Shown piece after piece: positions 1 through 6,603 of a stretch of 9,993 bases of DNA. The stretch is from NCBI GenBank assembly GCA_934141555.1, contig CAKPCK010000022.1, positions 1 through 9,993 of the forward strand. Reading direction: 5' to 3'. The stretch comes from an uncultured Clostridia bacterium (GTDB lineage Bacteria; Bacillota; Clostridia; TANB77; CAG-508). The notes beneath the pieces are model-generated. The model did not search any database. It saw nothing but the letters and a program-made list of their open reading frames with translations, and was not told the DNA's origin. The number at the start of each line of letters is the position of its first letter. Positions within the stretch are counted from its first letter, which is position 1. Position numbers and translations under genes: made by a program.

Positions 1-2685
1 GGATTTGAGAGTCAAAAACAAATAGAACAATGTAATTCTAATATTAATGTAGCAGAAGCAAAAATTCAAAATAATAAAGAAATCGCAGAAAGAAATAAAA
101 TAGAAATATCTGAATTACAAGAGAAAATCGCTAGTTTAAAAAATGATATAGAACAAAAAGAATCAAAGAAAAGCAATTTAAAAGAAAATAAAGCAAAATT
201 TGAAAATGAATTAAAAGAAAAAGAAGAAGAATTAGCAAAGTTAACTGCAAATTTAAGTTCTAAAGAACTTGAAATGGAAGAAATTAAAAAGATTATAGAA
301 AAAAATACAGATAGAAAATATGAATTACAAGCAGAAATAAGTAAAAAACAAGCTAATATAGAGAATTTGGAAAAAAGAAAAAGTCAGTTAAATCAAGAAA
401 TATCATCACAAACATTTGAAATAGATAGAATTAGAATAAAAAAAGAAGATATAGCAAAAGAATTTAATGAAACAGAATCAAATAGAAATAATATTTTGAA
501 AAAGCTTGAAGAAATAAGAAAACAAAAAAATGAAATTACAACAAAAATTAAAGAGTTCGAAATTCAAATTGCTAATTTAACAAATGAAATGAGGATGAAA
601 ACATCAAGATATAATTTCCTTGTAGAAACAGAAAAGGAAAAAGAAGGTTATACCAAAAGTGTAAAATCATTACTAATAGATTGTGAAAAAGCAAAAGAAC
701 TTGGAAAAGGTATGCATGGTGTTTTAGCAAATATTATAGATGTTCCAAAAGAATATCAAATTGCAATTGAAATGTGTTTAGGAGCAAGCTTACAAAATAT
801 TGTTACAGAAACAGAAGAAGATGCAAAAAAACTAATTGAGTATTTGAGAACAAATAATTTAGGAAGAGCATCATTCTTGCCAATTACGTCTGTAAAAGGA
901 AAAAAATTAGATAATATAAAAGGCAAAAAAGATGGAGTAGTAGGTATTGCTTGTGATTTAATAAAATTTGATAAAAAATATGAGCAAATTGTATTAAATT
1001 TATTAGGAAGAACAGTTATTGTTGATAATATGCAAAATGCAATAAAACTTTCAAAAGAAAATAATTATTCATTCAGAATAATTACATTAGAAGGTGATGT
1101 AATAAATCCATCTGGAGCAATAACTGGTGGATCAGTAACTAAAAAAACAGTTAATATTTTAGGTAGAAGTAAAGAGATTGAAGAATTAAATGCACAAATT
1201 ATTGAAATAAAAGAAAAAATTTCTAAATTAGAGAAATCAAAAGAAGAATATGAAAATTCATCAGAAAATGTATTAGAAGAGGCAGAAAATTTAGAAAAAC
1301 AATTACAAGAAATTGAAATTTCTTATGCAACAGAAAAACAAAGAGTTGAGTCAATTGATGAAAATATCCAAATTATAAGAGATAGAATAAATAAACAAAA
1401 AGACGAGATTTCAAAATCAGAAGAAAGTAAAAAAGAATTGTTAAATTCAAAAGAATTAGATGAACAAGAAATGGCTAAAATTTCAAAAGAAAATGAAGAA
1501 AAACAAGCAATTATAGATGAATTTGCAAGTTCAAACAAAGATAGTCAAACATATATAGATAACTTAAATGAAGATATTACAGATTTAAAAATATCTGTAT
1601 CATCATTTAATGAAAGTGAAATGTCAATTCAAGAAATGTCAGAAATGATTAATAAAGAAATTGAAACACATACAAAAAATGTTGAAATTAAAAAAGCTCA
1701 AATTGAAAAAGATGAAAAAGAAAATATTGAACTAGAAAAACAAATAGAAGATACAAAAAAACAAATAGAAGAAATAAAATCTCAAGTTTCTAATAGTGGT
1801 GAAAATATTGAAAAATTAAAAAAAGATAGAGTTTCAAAAAATGAAAAGTTAACTAAAAAAGAAGATGAACAAACTGATGAATTTAAGGTAATAGAGGACT
1901 TAAAAGCACAAGTTACAAAATTAGAAGTTAAGAAAACCAAAATAGAAGAAGATATTACAGAAATTATAAATAAGATGTGGGAAGAATATGAATTAACTCC
2001 TAATAATGCAGGAAATTATCCAATGCCAGAAAATGTACAATTAACTCAAAGAAAAGTTAATAATTTACGTACAGATATAAGAGAATTAGGTAGTGTAAAT
2101 GTTGATTCTATTGAAGAATACAAGAATTTAAAACAAAGATATGATTTTATGTGTGAACAAAGATTAGATTTGGAAAGTACTATGGCAAAACTTAATAAAG
2201 TAATTGCTGAAATGCTAGATGTTATGAAAACACAGTTTAAAGAAAAATTTGAAATTATTAATAAAAATTTTGGAGAAGTATTTAAAGAATTATTTGGTGG
2301 AGGAATGGCAGAAGTATCATTAACAGATGAAAATAATATTCTTGAAAGTGGAATAGAAATAAATGTACAACCACCAGGAAAGAAACTTCAAAGTATGTTA
2401 TTACTTTCAGGTGGAGAAAGGGCATTTACAGCTATTGCATTATTATTTGCAATATTAAAAATAAATCCAGCACCATTCTGTGTACTTGATGAAATTGAAG
2501 CAGCTTTAGATGATGTTAATGTTTATAGATATGCTGAATATTTGAAGAAATTTACTAAAGATACTCAATTTTTAGTAATTACACATAGAAAAGGAACAAT
2601 GGAAGCAGCAGATACTATTTATGGTGTTACAATGGAAGAAAAGGGTATTTCAAAATTATTATCAATGAAATTAAAGGAATCTTAA
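1..2685 (+). CDS. smc: Chromosome segregation ATPase SMC, 5'-truncated by the window edge
   Basis: SMC forms a homodimer that, with ScpA and ScpB, compacts and segregates the chromosome. The frame is open from base 1 with no stop, so the ATG at 274 is internal. 894 codons are visible; family members are about 1,180 residues, so roughly 290 N-terminal residues, including Walker A, lie outside the window. Visible residues 1-230 are Lys/Glu/Ile-rich coiled coil. Residues 235-380 are the hinge (GKGMHGVLANIIDVP, then GDVINPSGAITGGS). Residues 380-700 are the returning coiled coil. The C-terminal ATPase head follows, with signature motif LSGGE at 802-806, Walker B FCVLDEIEAALDD with catalytic DE at 830-831, and the switch histidine (THRKG) at 862. 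The gene ends in a strong bidirectional terminator. Smc is often followed by ftsY, but here a convergent ytaF-like gene follows. Identification is very secure. Confidence 0.97.
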   Translation, partial: GFESQKQIEQCNSNINVAEAKIQNNKEIAERNKIEISELQEKIASLKNDIEQKESKKSNLKENKAKFENELKEKEEELAKLTANLSSKELEMEEIKKIIEKNTDRKYELQAEISKKQANIENLEKRKSQLNQEISSQTFEIDRIRIKKEDIAKEFNETESNRNNILKKLEEIRKQKNEITTKIKEFEIQIANLTNEMRMKTSRYNFLVETEKEKEGYTKSVKSLLIDCEKAKELGKGMHGVLANIIDVPKEYQIAIEMCLGASLQNIVTETEEDAKKLIEYLRTNNLGRASFLPITSVKGKKLDNIKGKKDGVVGIACDLIKFDKKYEQIVLNLLGRTVIVDNMQNAIKLSKENNYSFRIITLEGDVINPSGAITGGSVTKKTVNILGRSKEIEELNAQIIEIKEKISKLEKSKEEYENSSENVLEEAENLEKQLQEIEISYATEKQRVESIDENIQIIRDRINKQKDEISKSEESKKELLNSKELDEQEMAKISKENEEKQAIIDEFASSNKDSQTYIDNLNEDITDLKISVSSFNESEMSIQEMSEMINKEIETHTKNVEIKKAQIEKDEKENIELEKQIEDTKKQIEEIKSQVSNSGENIEKLKKDRVSKNEKLTKKEDEQTDEFKVIEDLKAQVTKLEVKKTKIEEDITEIINKMWEEYELTPNNAGNYPMPENVQLTQRKVNNLRTDIRELGSVNVDSIEEYKNLKQRYDFMCEQRLDLESTMAKLNKVIAEMLDVMKTQFKEKFEIINKNFGEVFKELFGGGMAEVSLTDENNILESGIEINVQPPGKKLQSMLLLSGGERAFTAIALLFAILKINPAPFCVLDEIEAALDDVNVYRYAEYLKKFTKDTQFLVITHRKGTMEAADTIYGVTMEEKGISKLLSMKLKES

Positions 2686-2691
2686 AACAAC

Positions 2692-2720
2692 AAAAGAAGC
2701 TACAATCAGTAGCTTCTTTT
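2692..2720. terminator. Bidirectional Rho-independent terminator between smc and ytaF copy 1
   Basis: A perfect 12-bp stem (AAAAGAAGCTAC at 2692-2703 with GTAGCTTCTTTT at 2709-2720) closes a 5-nt AATCA loop. The A-run on one arm and T-run on the other give a U-tract in both directions. It lies 6 nt after the smc stop codon and overlaps the TAA stop of the convergent gene, so it should end both transcripts. Confidence 0.88.
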
Positions 2721-3264
2721 ATAATCTTATTAATCCTATTAAAATCAAAACAATTCCTGAAAAAATTGATAAATATTTATCAGAAATATTTATTTTTTTA
2801 CTAGCTGAATATGCAATAATATTTCCACAGTTTATAAATAATGTATGAAACAGTGCTGCAAAAAGTGGATAAATAAATCCAGTTATACCAATTATACCAC
2901 AACTAAGTCCAACACAACTAGCGTCAGTAGATACAGCCAATGCTAATAATATTGCTTCATTTTTATCAATAGAATTTGAATGATCTAAATCATAATCTTC
3001 TGTATTTTTATTAAAACTTTTATAAATAGAATATATTCCAAGTAAAATTAATAAAGCAGAACCAATAATGGTTGCAACAAATGGTGAAAAAAGCTTTGAA
3101 ATATGTTTACCAAGGAAAATTGCAATTGATGTTGAAACAAATGCAATTGAAAAAACAATTAAATTGCTAATTTTAGTAATTCTAGAATGCTTTATACCAT
3201 ATGTAATTCCAAGTGTTAAAGCATCTATACTAACAGATATAGCAAGTAATATGCAACTTATCAT
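2719..3264 (-). CDS. ytaF: YtaF/MntP-type sporulation membrane protein, copy 1
   Basis: A 181-residue, six-span membrane protein of the MntP/YtaF superfamily. It is built as two homologous three-helix halves. Each half opens with a conserved acidic helix: SVSIDALTLGITYGI near residues 9-23 and AVSTDASCVGLSCGI near 109-123. MntP proteins export Mn2+ through such paired Asp helices; the YtaF branch is associated with sporulation and its substrate is not established. The inter-half loop DYDLDHSNSIDKNEAI is typical of YtaF. The frame extends upstream to a TTG at 3288, but I prefer the ATG at 3264. The family begins right at the first helix, and an AGGA (3276-3279) lies 11 nt upstream of this ATG. 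It sits 81 nt downstream of a close paralogue in the same direction, with no terminator between, so the two are probably co-transcribed. Family is secure; the function is inferred. Confidence 0.82.
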   Translation of the reverse strand: MISCILLAISVSIDALTLGITYGIKHSRITKISNLIVFSIAFVSTSIAIFLGKHISKLFSPFVATIIGSALLILLGIYSIYKSFNKNTEDYDLDHSNSIDKNEAILLALAVSTDASCVGLSCGIIGITGFIYPLFAALFHTLFINCGNIIAYSASKKINISDKYLSIFSGIVLILIGLIRL

Positions 3265-3313
3265 AAAAAATAGTATCCTTTCTGACAATCAAATTGATAG
3301 TCTATTTTATATA

Positions 3314-3342
3314 ATAATATGTATAATCAGAGAAAATGTGAC
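3314..3342 (-). promoter_or_regulatory. Possible sigma-E-like promoter ahead of ytaF copy 1
   Basis: On the minus strand GTCACATT (3335-3342) and CATATTAT (3314-3321) are separated by 13 nt. This resembles the mother-cell sigma-E pattern of a GTCATATT-like -35 and a CATACAAT-like -10. It lies in the 81-bp gap between the two ytaF copies. The gap is AT-rich, so a chance match is quite possible, and the evidence is only two short boxes. Confidence 0.25.
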
Positions 3343-3345
3343 AAA

Positions 3346-3900
3346 TTAAAACAAAATTTTTAATGTACCTAATAAAATAAGAGAGAAAGATGATACATAA
3401 GAAAGTATATTGTCTGAAATATTAAATTTTGACAATAATAAATTAGCAATATTTGTACTACAATTAATAAAAAATAGTTGGAATACAGAAACAAAAATAG
3501 GCAATAAAAGGTCATTGAAGCCAATTATACCACTTCCAAGTCCAACACAAAATGAGTCAATAGATAAAGCTAATCCTAAAAAAATAGCTTCTTTTTTATC
3601 AATTTCATTTGAATTGTTGAAATCATAATTAGAAGATTTGTTTGAAATTTTTTTGTAAATTCCATAAAATCCTAAAAGCATTAAAAATGTTGAACCAAGT
3701 AACACAGAAAATTTTTCTGATAATATGGAAGAGACAGTATTTCCAATAATTATAGAAATACTTGTTACTATAAATGAAATAATAAATAATATAAAATTAC
3801 TTGTTTTTGAAATCTTTGTATGTTTTATTCCATAAGAAATTCCGATTCCAAGAGAATCTATACTAACTGAAAGAGCCAATAAAATACAATTTAATAACAT
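3346..3900 (-). CDS. ytaF: YtaF/MntP-type sporulation membrane protein, copy 2 (tandem paralogue)
   Basis: A 184-residue six-span membrane protein, clearly paralogous to its downstream neighbour. Both share CILLA-SVSID, GI-YGIKH, the loop S--IDK-EAI-L-LA-S-D, FINC near the fifth helix, and NISD before the last helix; by eye nearly half the residues match. Its two acidic helices read SVSIDSLGIGISYGI (residues 8-22) and ALSIDSFCVGLGSGI (about 112-126), so both Asp residues survive although the usual Ala after Asp is Ser in both. The ATG at 3900 is preceded by GGAG with 8-nt spacing, which fixes the start. It leads a likely two-gene unit. The 120-bp upstream gap has AT-rich -10-like strings but no convincing -35. 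A tandem duplication with divergence is inferred; whether the two pair as a complex or differ in substrate cannot be told. Confidence 0.82.
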   Translation of the reverse strand: MLLNCILLALSVSIDSLGIGISYGIKHTKISKTSNFILFIISFIVTSISIIIGNTVSSILSEKFSVLLGSTFLMLLGFYGIYKKISNKSSNYDFNNSNEIDKKEAIFLGLALSIDSFCVGLGSGIIGFNDLLLPIFVSVFQLFFINCSTNIANLLLSKFNISDNILSYVSSFSLILLGTLKILF

Positions 3901-3986
3901 AAAAATATCTCCAATCTAAAAATATCTTTATGATATAATATGTAAACTTAACAATGAAAGTTCTTTTTACATATTGTGTTATGTAC

Positions 3987-4011
3987 AAAAAAAGCATCAA
4001 AATGATGCTTT
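3987..4011 (-). terminator. Rho-independent terminator after the COG2426-type gene
   Basis: A 9-bp stem (AAAGCATCA at 3991-3999 with TGATGCTTT at 4003-4011) closes a 3-nt loop. On the minus strand it is followed by a run of Ts (complement of the A-run at 3987-3993). It starts 9 nt past the stop codon of the minus-strand gene at 4021-4584 and separates that gene from the ytaF pair. Confidence 0.85.
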
Positions 4012-4020
4012 AAAATAAGT

Positions 4021-4584
4021 TTATTTTTTAGATTTTTTCTTAAGTAAAATAGATACAACAATAATTATTAAAATAACTGTGATAATTGCAATTACTCCAG
4101 CCCATCCTAAAATTGCAACAATTTTACTTCCTAATGACATAATAATTCCTGCTAATATAACACCTAAAGCTACAGCTGTGATACTTGTTTTAAAATCAAG
4201 TTTCAAAAAACTTGCTGCAAGAGTTCCAGTCCAAGCACCTGTTCCAGGTAAAGGAACACCTACGAATAAAAGTAAAGCCCAAAATATTCCACTATTTCCA
4301 GCAGAAGCTTTTAATTTTTCTCCACCTTTTTCACCTTTTTCTAAACACCAAGTGAAAAATTTACCTATGAATTTTTTATCTTTTCCCCATTCGAGTACTT
4401 TTCTTGCAAATAAATATATAATTGGAACTGGTAGCATATTTCCTATTATTGCTATTGGATAATATAATGCTATACTCAATTTTAGACTTTCAGCAATAGG
4501 AATAGCACCTCTTAATTCTACAATTGGTACCATTGATATGAAAAAAACTATTAAATATTTTATAACTATTGGTAAACTTGCCAT
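4021..4584 (-). CDS. Small multidrug-export family membrane protein (COG2426 / PF06695)
   Basis: A 187-residue integral membrane protein. It carries the hallmarks of the COG2426 family: MVPIVELRGAIPIAE at residues 18-32 and FVGVPLPGTGAWTGTLAASF at 107-126. These Pro/Gly-rich re-entrant motifs each follow a hydrophobic helix. A basic/Gly linker (EWGKDKKFIGKFF, then EKGEKGGEK) lies between the halves, and two C-terminal helices end in KKKSKK. The family is labelled a putative small multidrug exporter, but the substrate is not established, and the paired motifs resemble DedA/VTT-type folds. A longer reading from an ATG at 4617 is possible. The ATG at 4584 is chosen because AAAGGAG (4593-4599) sits 8 nt before it and family members start here. 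The gene has its own promoter and terminator, so it is probably a single-gene unit. Family call is firm; function is open. Confidence 0.85.
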   Translation of the reverse strand: MASLPIVIKYLIVFFISMVPIVELRGAIPIAESLKLSIALYYPIAIIGNMLPVPIIYLFARKVLEWGKDKKFIGKFFTWCLEKGEKGGEKLKASAGNSGIFWALLLFVGVPLPGTGAWTGTLAASFLKLDFKTSITAVALGVILAGIIMSLGSKIVAILGWAGVIAIITVILIIIVVSILLKKKSKK

Positions 4585-4639
4585 TATAAATTCTCCTTTG
4601 TTAATATATATATACATTACTGATTTTTAATACTATATA

Positions 4640-4667
4640 ATTTTACTATAAATAAGAAAAAAGTCAA
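4640..4667 (-). promoter_or_regulatory. Sigma-A promoter for the COG2426-type gene
   Basis: On the minus strand the -35 box TTGACT (4662-4667) and the -10 box TAAAAT (4640-4645) are separated by 16 nt, close to the vegetative consensus. The predicted start lies about 40 nt before the ribosome binding site. The boxes begin only 12 nt past the stop of the upstream flippase gene, where no hairpin terminator is visible. Confidence 0.6.
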
Positions 4668-4679
4668 TAAAATTTTTAG

Positions 4680-6002
4680 TTAATTTGATTTTTTCAATAT
4701 ATGTAGTAACTTAAGTCCACTAAGAGTAAAATCAATAACTTCGCTAATAAAAATAGAAATAATATATCCACTAAAGCCAAGTATGGGAACAAAAAAATAA
4801 ATAAACCCAATACTAATAATACAATCAATAACATTAATTGCCATAACACTAACTTGAGCGTCTAATCCTTTTAAAATACCATCAATAACAATATCAAGAT
4901 ACATTATGATAATTAAAGGTGAAAGAATACGTAAATATTTAGCAATTTCAATTTTTTTATAAATAGTAGTGCTCAAGAAATTTGAACAAGTAAATATAAA
5001 AATAGTAATAAATATTGCAAAAATAAGAGTAAAACTTAAAATAATAATAGAAATACTCTTAATTTTTGTATTATTTTTTTCAACATATAATCTTGAGAAT
5101 TCAGGTACTAGTAAACTACTAATACTTGTAACAAGTATTACAGGAAACATTATAATAGGCATAGCCATACCATTTACAATTCCATAAGAGATCAAACTAT
5201 TTGATGAATTCATACCACTTCTTTGTAAACTAGATGGAATTATTAATTGTTTCAAAGTAGAAAGTCCTGAACGCAAATAAGATGTAAGAGCAACAGGAAT
5301 AGTAATCCTCAAAATTCTTTTAGTATATGAATCAATATCTCTATATCTAGATTCAAGTAAATTTTTTCTTTTATCATATTTATAAAAAATATATAAAGCA
5401 AAAAATGAAAGTACTTCAGAAATCACATCAGCTAAAATTAAAGAATAACAAGCATAATCAATACCTTTAGGCATAATCAGACTAAGAAAAAATGCAGTAC
5501 AAACAATTTTAACGAACTCTTCAAAAAACTTAGAAAGAGCATTTTTATAAACTCTTCTTACAGCTGTAAAATATCCATTTATGGCAGAAGACATAGCAAT
5601 AAAAGGTAAGGCAATACAAATTAAATAAATAACATTTTTACTAACTCTGTTATGTAGACATTTTAAAGTAATAAAATCAGCAAAAATAAAAAAAATCAAG
5701 CTAGCACAACAACCAAAAATAAGACTAAGAAATATACATCTACTAGCAGCTTTTTTACTACCTAATTCATTATTTGCAGCTAATTCCTCAGAAACAATTC
5801 TAGTTGAAGCAATATTAATACCAGCAGAAGCAAGAGTTATACCAAATAGATAAACAGACATTACTAATGAAAAAACTCCAACAGCCTCTTCACCAATTGT
5901 ATTAGAAATATATACACTAAAAAATGTAGCAATAACTTGTAAAATAACTGAACTAAATAATAAAATTAAAGTGTTAAAAATAAAAATTTTAAGTTTTTTC
6001 AT
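4680..6002 (-). CDS. SpoVB-like oligosaccharide/lipid flippase (MOP superfamily)
   Basis: A 440-residue polytopic membrane protein of the MOP exporter superfamily (Wzx, MurJ, SpoVB). About twelve hydrophobic helices span the whole length. The N-terminal pattern IGEEAVGVFSLVMSVYLFGI, LASAGINIASTRIVSEELA (residues about 37-75) matches the SpoVB/YtgP branch, which moves lipid-linked wall precursors and in spore formers supports cortex peptidoglycan. Mid-protein IPVALTSYLRSGLSTLKQLI and later PVILVTSISSLLVPEFSRL are also typical. It is shorter than Bacillus SpoVB (about 518 residues) but looks complete. The ATG at 6002 follows AAAGG by 9 nt. A TATAAT (6029-6034, minus) lies upstream without a clear -35. 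It is divergent from the spoVM unit, which supports but does not prove a sporulation role. A general polysaccharide flippase is the alternative. Confidence 0.8.
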   Translation of the reverse strand: MKKLKIFIFNTLILLFSSVILQVIATFFSVYISNTIGEEAVGVFSLVMSVYLFGITLASAGINIASTRIVSEELAANNELGSKKAASRCIFLSLIFGCCASLIFFIFADFITLKCLHNRVSKNVIYLICIALPFIAMSSAINGYFTAVRRVYKNALSKFFEEFVKIVCTAFFLSLIMPKGIDYACYSLILADVISEVLSFFALYIFYKYDKRKNLLESRYRDIDSYTKRILRITIPVALTSYLRSGLSTLKQLIIPSSLQRSGMNSSNSLISYGIVNGMAMPIIMFPVILVTSISSLLVPEFSRLYVEKNNTKIKSISIIILSFTLIFAIFITIFIFTCSNFLSTTIYKKIEIAKYLRILSPLIIIMYLDIVIDGILKGLDAQVSVMAINVIDCIISIGFIYFFVPILGFSGYIISIFISEVIDFTLSGLKLLHILKKSN

Positions 6003-6125
6003 ACATAATAACCTTTCGCTTTAATAATATTATAATAGGTTTAATAATATGAATTGAAATTACATAATAAATCACAAAATTAAATAAGATTAATATAATA
6101 TATAAATAAGTTGGAGGAAATCATA
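6003..6125. promoter_or_regulatory. Divergent promoter region between the flippase and spoVM units
   Basis: This AT-rich 123-bp gap must drive both directions. Candidate elements are a minus-strand TATAAT (6029-6034), a plus-strand TATAAT (6094-6099) about 14 nt before the GGAGG of the first small gene, and a plus-strand ATA-N16-CATA arrangement (6044-6046 and 6063-6066) compatible with the loose sigma-E pattern. None has a convincing partner box, so the start sites and sigma factor remain unassigned. Confidence 0.35.
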
Positions 6126-6272
6126 ATGAAAATCTTAAAAAAGACATTTGGAGTATGTTTAGTAGGTTTAGGAATAGGAATCTTACTAGTATTATTCCTT
6201 CCAATTACAGGATGGTTATTTTTAATAGGGGTGATAGTAATATTAGTGGGAATATTATGGTTACTCTGCTAA
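6126..6272 (+). CDS. Hydrophobic 48-aa microprotein upstream of spoVM
   Basis: A short gene of 48 codons. The ATG at 6126 is preceded by GGAGG (6113-6117) at 8-nt spacing, a strong initiation signal. The product starts with the basic segment MKILKK. It then has two short hydrophobic stretches (about residues 8-26 and 31-47) broken by PITGW, and ends in Cys. This predicts a small two-span membrane protein or hairpin. I do not recognise a named family. Its stop lies 21 nt before the spoVM start, and no terminator separates them, so the two are very likely one transcript. Association with the forespore membrane is an inference from that pairing. The ribosome binding site, clean codon use and operon position argue that it is a real gene. 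Confidence 0.7.
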   Translation: MKILKKTFGVCLVGLGIGILLVLFLPITGWLFLIGVIVILVGILWLLC

Positions 6273-6293
6273 AAGCTTAAGAAGGAGGTACAT

Positions 6294-6368
6294 ATGACTA
6301 TTGTAGTAAAAAAAGTCCCAAAATGCTTAAGAGGAATTGTAAAATTCTTATTCGGAATAAAAGAATAA
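6294..6368 (+). CDS. spoVM: Stage V sporulation protein SpoVM (24 aa)
   Basis: SpoVM is a tiny amphipathic helix made in the mother cell. It recognises the convex forespore membrane and tethers the SpoIVA coat base, and it is needed for cortex and coat assembly. The 24-codon product aligns without gaps to the 26-residue Bacillus protein as I remember it: shared M1, K7, P9, K10, L12, G14, I15, V16 and G21, with K17 replacing Arg. Pro9, known to matter for localisation, is present in VPKCLRGIVKF. Cys11 replaces Phe. The C-terminus (FGIKE) is two residues shorter than in Bacillus. The ATG follows a near-perfect AAGGAGG (6282-6288) by 5 nt. It follows the 48-codon hydrophobic gene in the same transcript and is closed by the hairpin at 6385-6423. 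At 75 bp it is easily missed by gene callers. Confidence 0.85.
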   Translation: MTIVVKKVPKCLRGIVKFLFGIKE

Positions 6369-6384
6369 TTGAATAAAAAATGAA

Positions 6385-6423
6385 AAACGGCACATACCTT
6401 ATATAAAGGTAGTGTCTTTTTTT
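6385..6423 (+). terminator. Rho-independent terminator (or attenuator) after spoVM
   Basis: An imperfect 11-bp stem pairs GGCACATACCTT (6389-6400) with AAGGTAGTGTC (6406-6416). It contains one bulged A and one G-T wobble, has an AUAUA loop, and is followed by seven Ts (6417-6423). Flanking As at 6384-6387 could extend the pairing. It begins about 20 nt after the spoVM stop. It ends only 18 nt before the GGAGG of the next gene, leaving almost no room for a separate promoter. Confidence 0.8.
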
Positions 6424-6453
6424 ATTAAATCCGTTTTTATAGGAGGAAAGTTT

Positions 6454-6603
6454 ATGGATAAGAAACATATAGATGAAAATGAAGATGTAGATAAATATGG
6501 AGAATTTGTGTGTTCATATTTTGCATGGTTACAGCCAAGTAGGCAAAAAGAAAAAGCGAAAGAATTATCAAATATGACAAAAAAGAAGGAGGACAAAAGA
6601 TGA
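6454..6603 (+). CDS. Unrecognised 49-aa charged protein, translationally coupled to clpC
   Basis: A short gene of 49 codons. The frame runs back to an ATG at 6412, but that start lies inside the terminator stem. The ATG at 6454 has GGAGG (6442-6446) at 7-nt spacing and is preferred. The product has an acidic N-terminus (KKHIDENEDVDKYGE), a central aromatic segment (FVCSYFAWLQPS), and a strongly basic, helical C-terminus (RQKEKAKELSN, then TKKKEDKR). There are no membrane spans, signal peptide, zinc-finger cysteines or kinase motifs. It therefore does not resemble CtsR, McsA or McsB, the usual genes ahead of clpC. Its TGA overlaps the clpC ATG in an ATGA junction, and the clpC ribosome binding site lies inside its last codons, so translation of the two is probably coupled. 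A ClpC partner or adaptor is a guess from position only. I do not recognise the family. Confidence 0.7.
   Translation: MDKKHIDENEDVDKYGEFVCSYFAWLQPSRQKEKAKELSNMTKKKEDKR

Noticed and set aside
274..276. ATG at 274 as the start of smc
   Set aside because: The frame is open back to base 1 with coiled-coil sequence, and the visible part lacks the N-terminal Walker A domain, so this Met is internal.
3068..3349. A 93-codon plus-strand frame opposite ytaF copy 1
   Set aside because: It is antisense to a conserved membrane gene, has no ribosome binding site, and its content is explained by the complement of the real gene.
4079..4462. A 127-codon plus-strand frame opposite the COG2426-type gene
   Set aside because: It is antisense to a gene with clear family motifs, a good ribosome binding site, promoter and terminator; the plus-strand product has no recognisable features.
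6003..6125. CIRCE or CtsR operator near the spoVM-clpC region
   Set aside because: No TTAGCACTC-type inverted repeat and no GGTCAAA direct repeat was found here or in 6369-6453.
6412..6453. Upstream in-frame start at 6412 for the 49-aa protein
   Set aside because: It would initiate inside the terminator stem with no ribosome binding site; the ATG at 6454 has GGAGG at ideal spacing.
6399..6596. A 65-codon minus-strand frame over the 49-aa gene
   Set aside because: The plus-strand gene has a strong SD and is coupled to clpC. The minus frame has a Phe/Ser-rich shadow composition and runs into the terminator hairpin.
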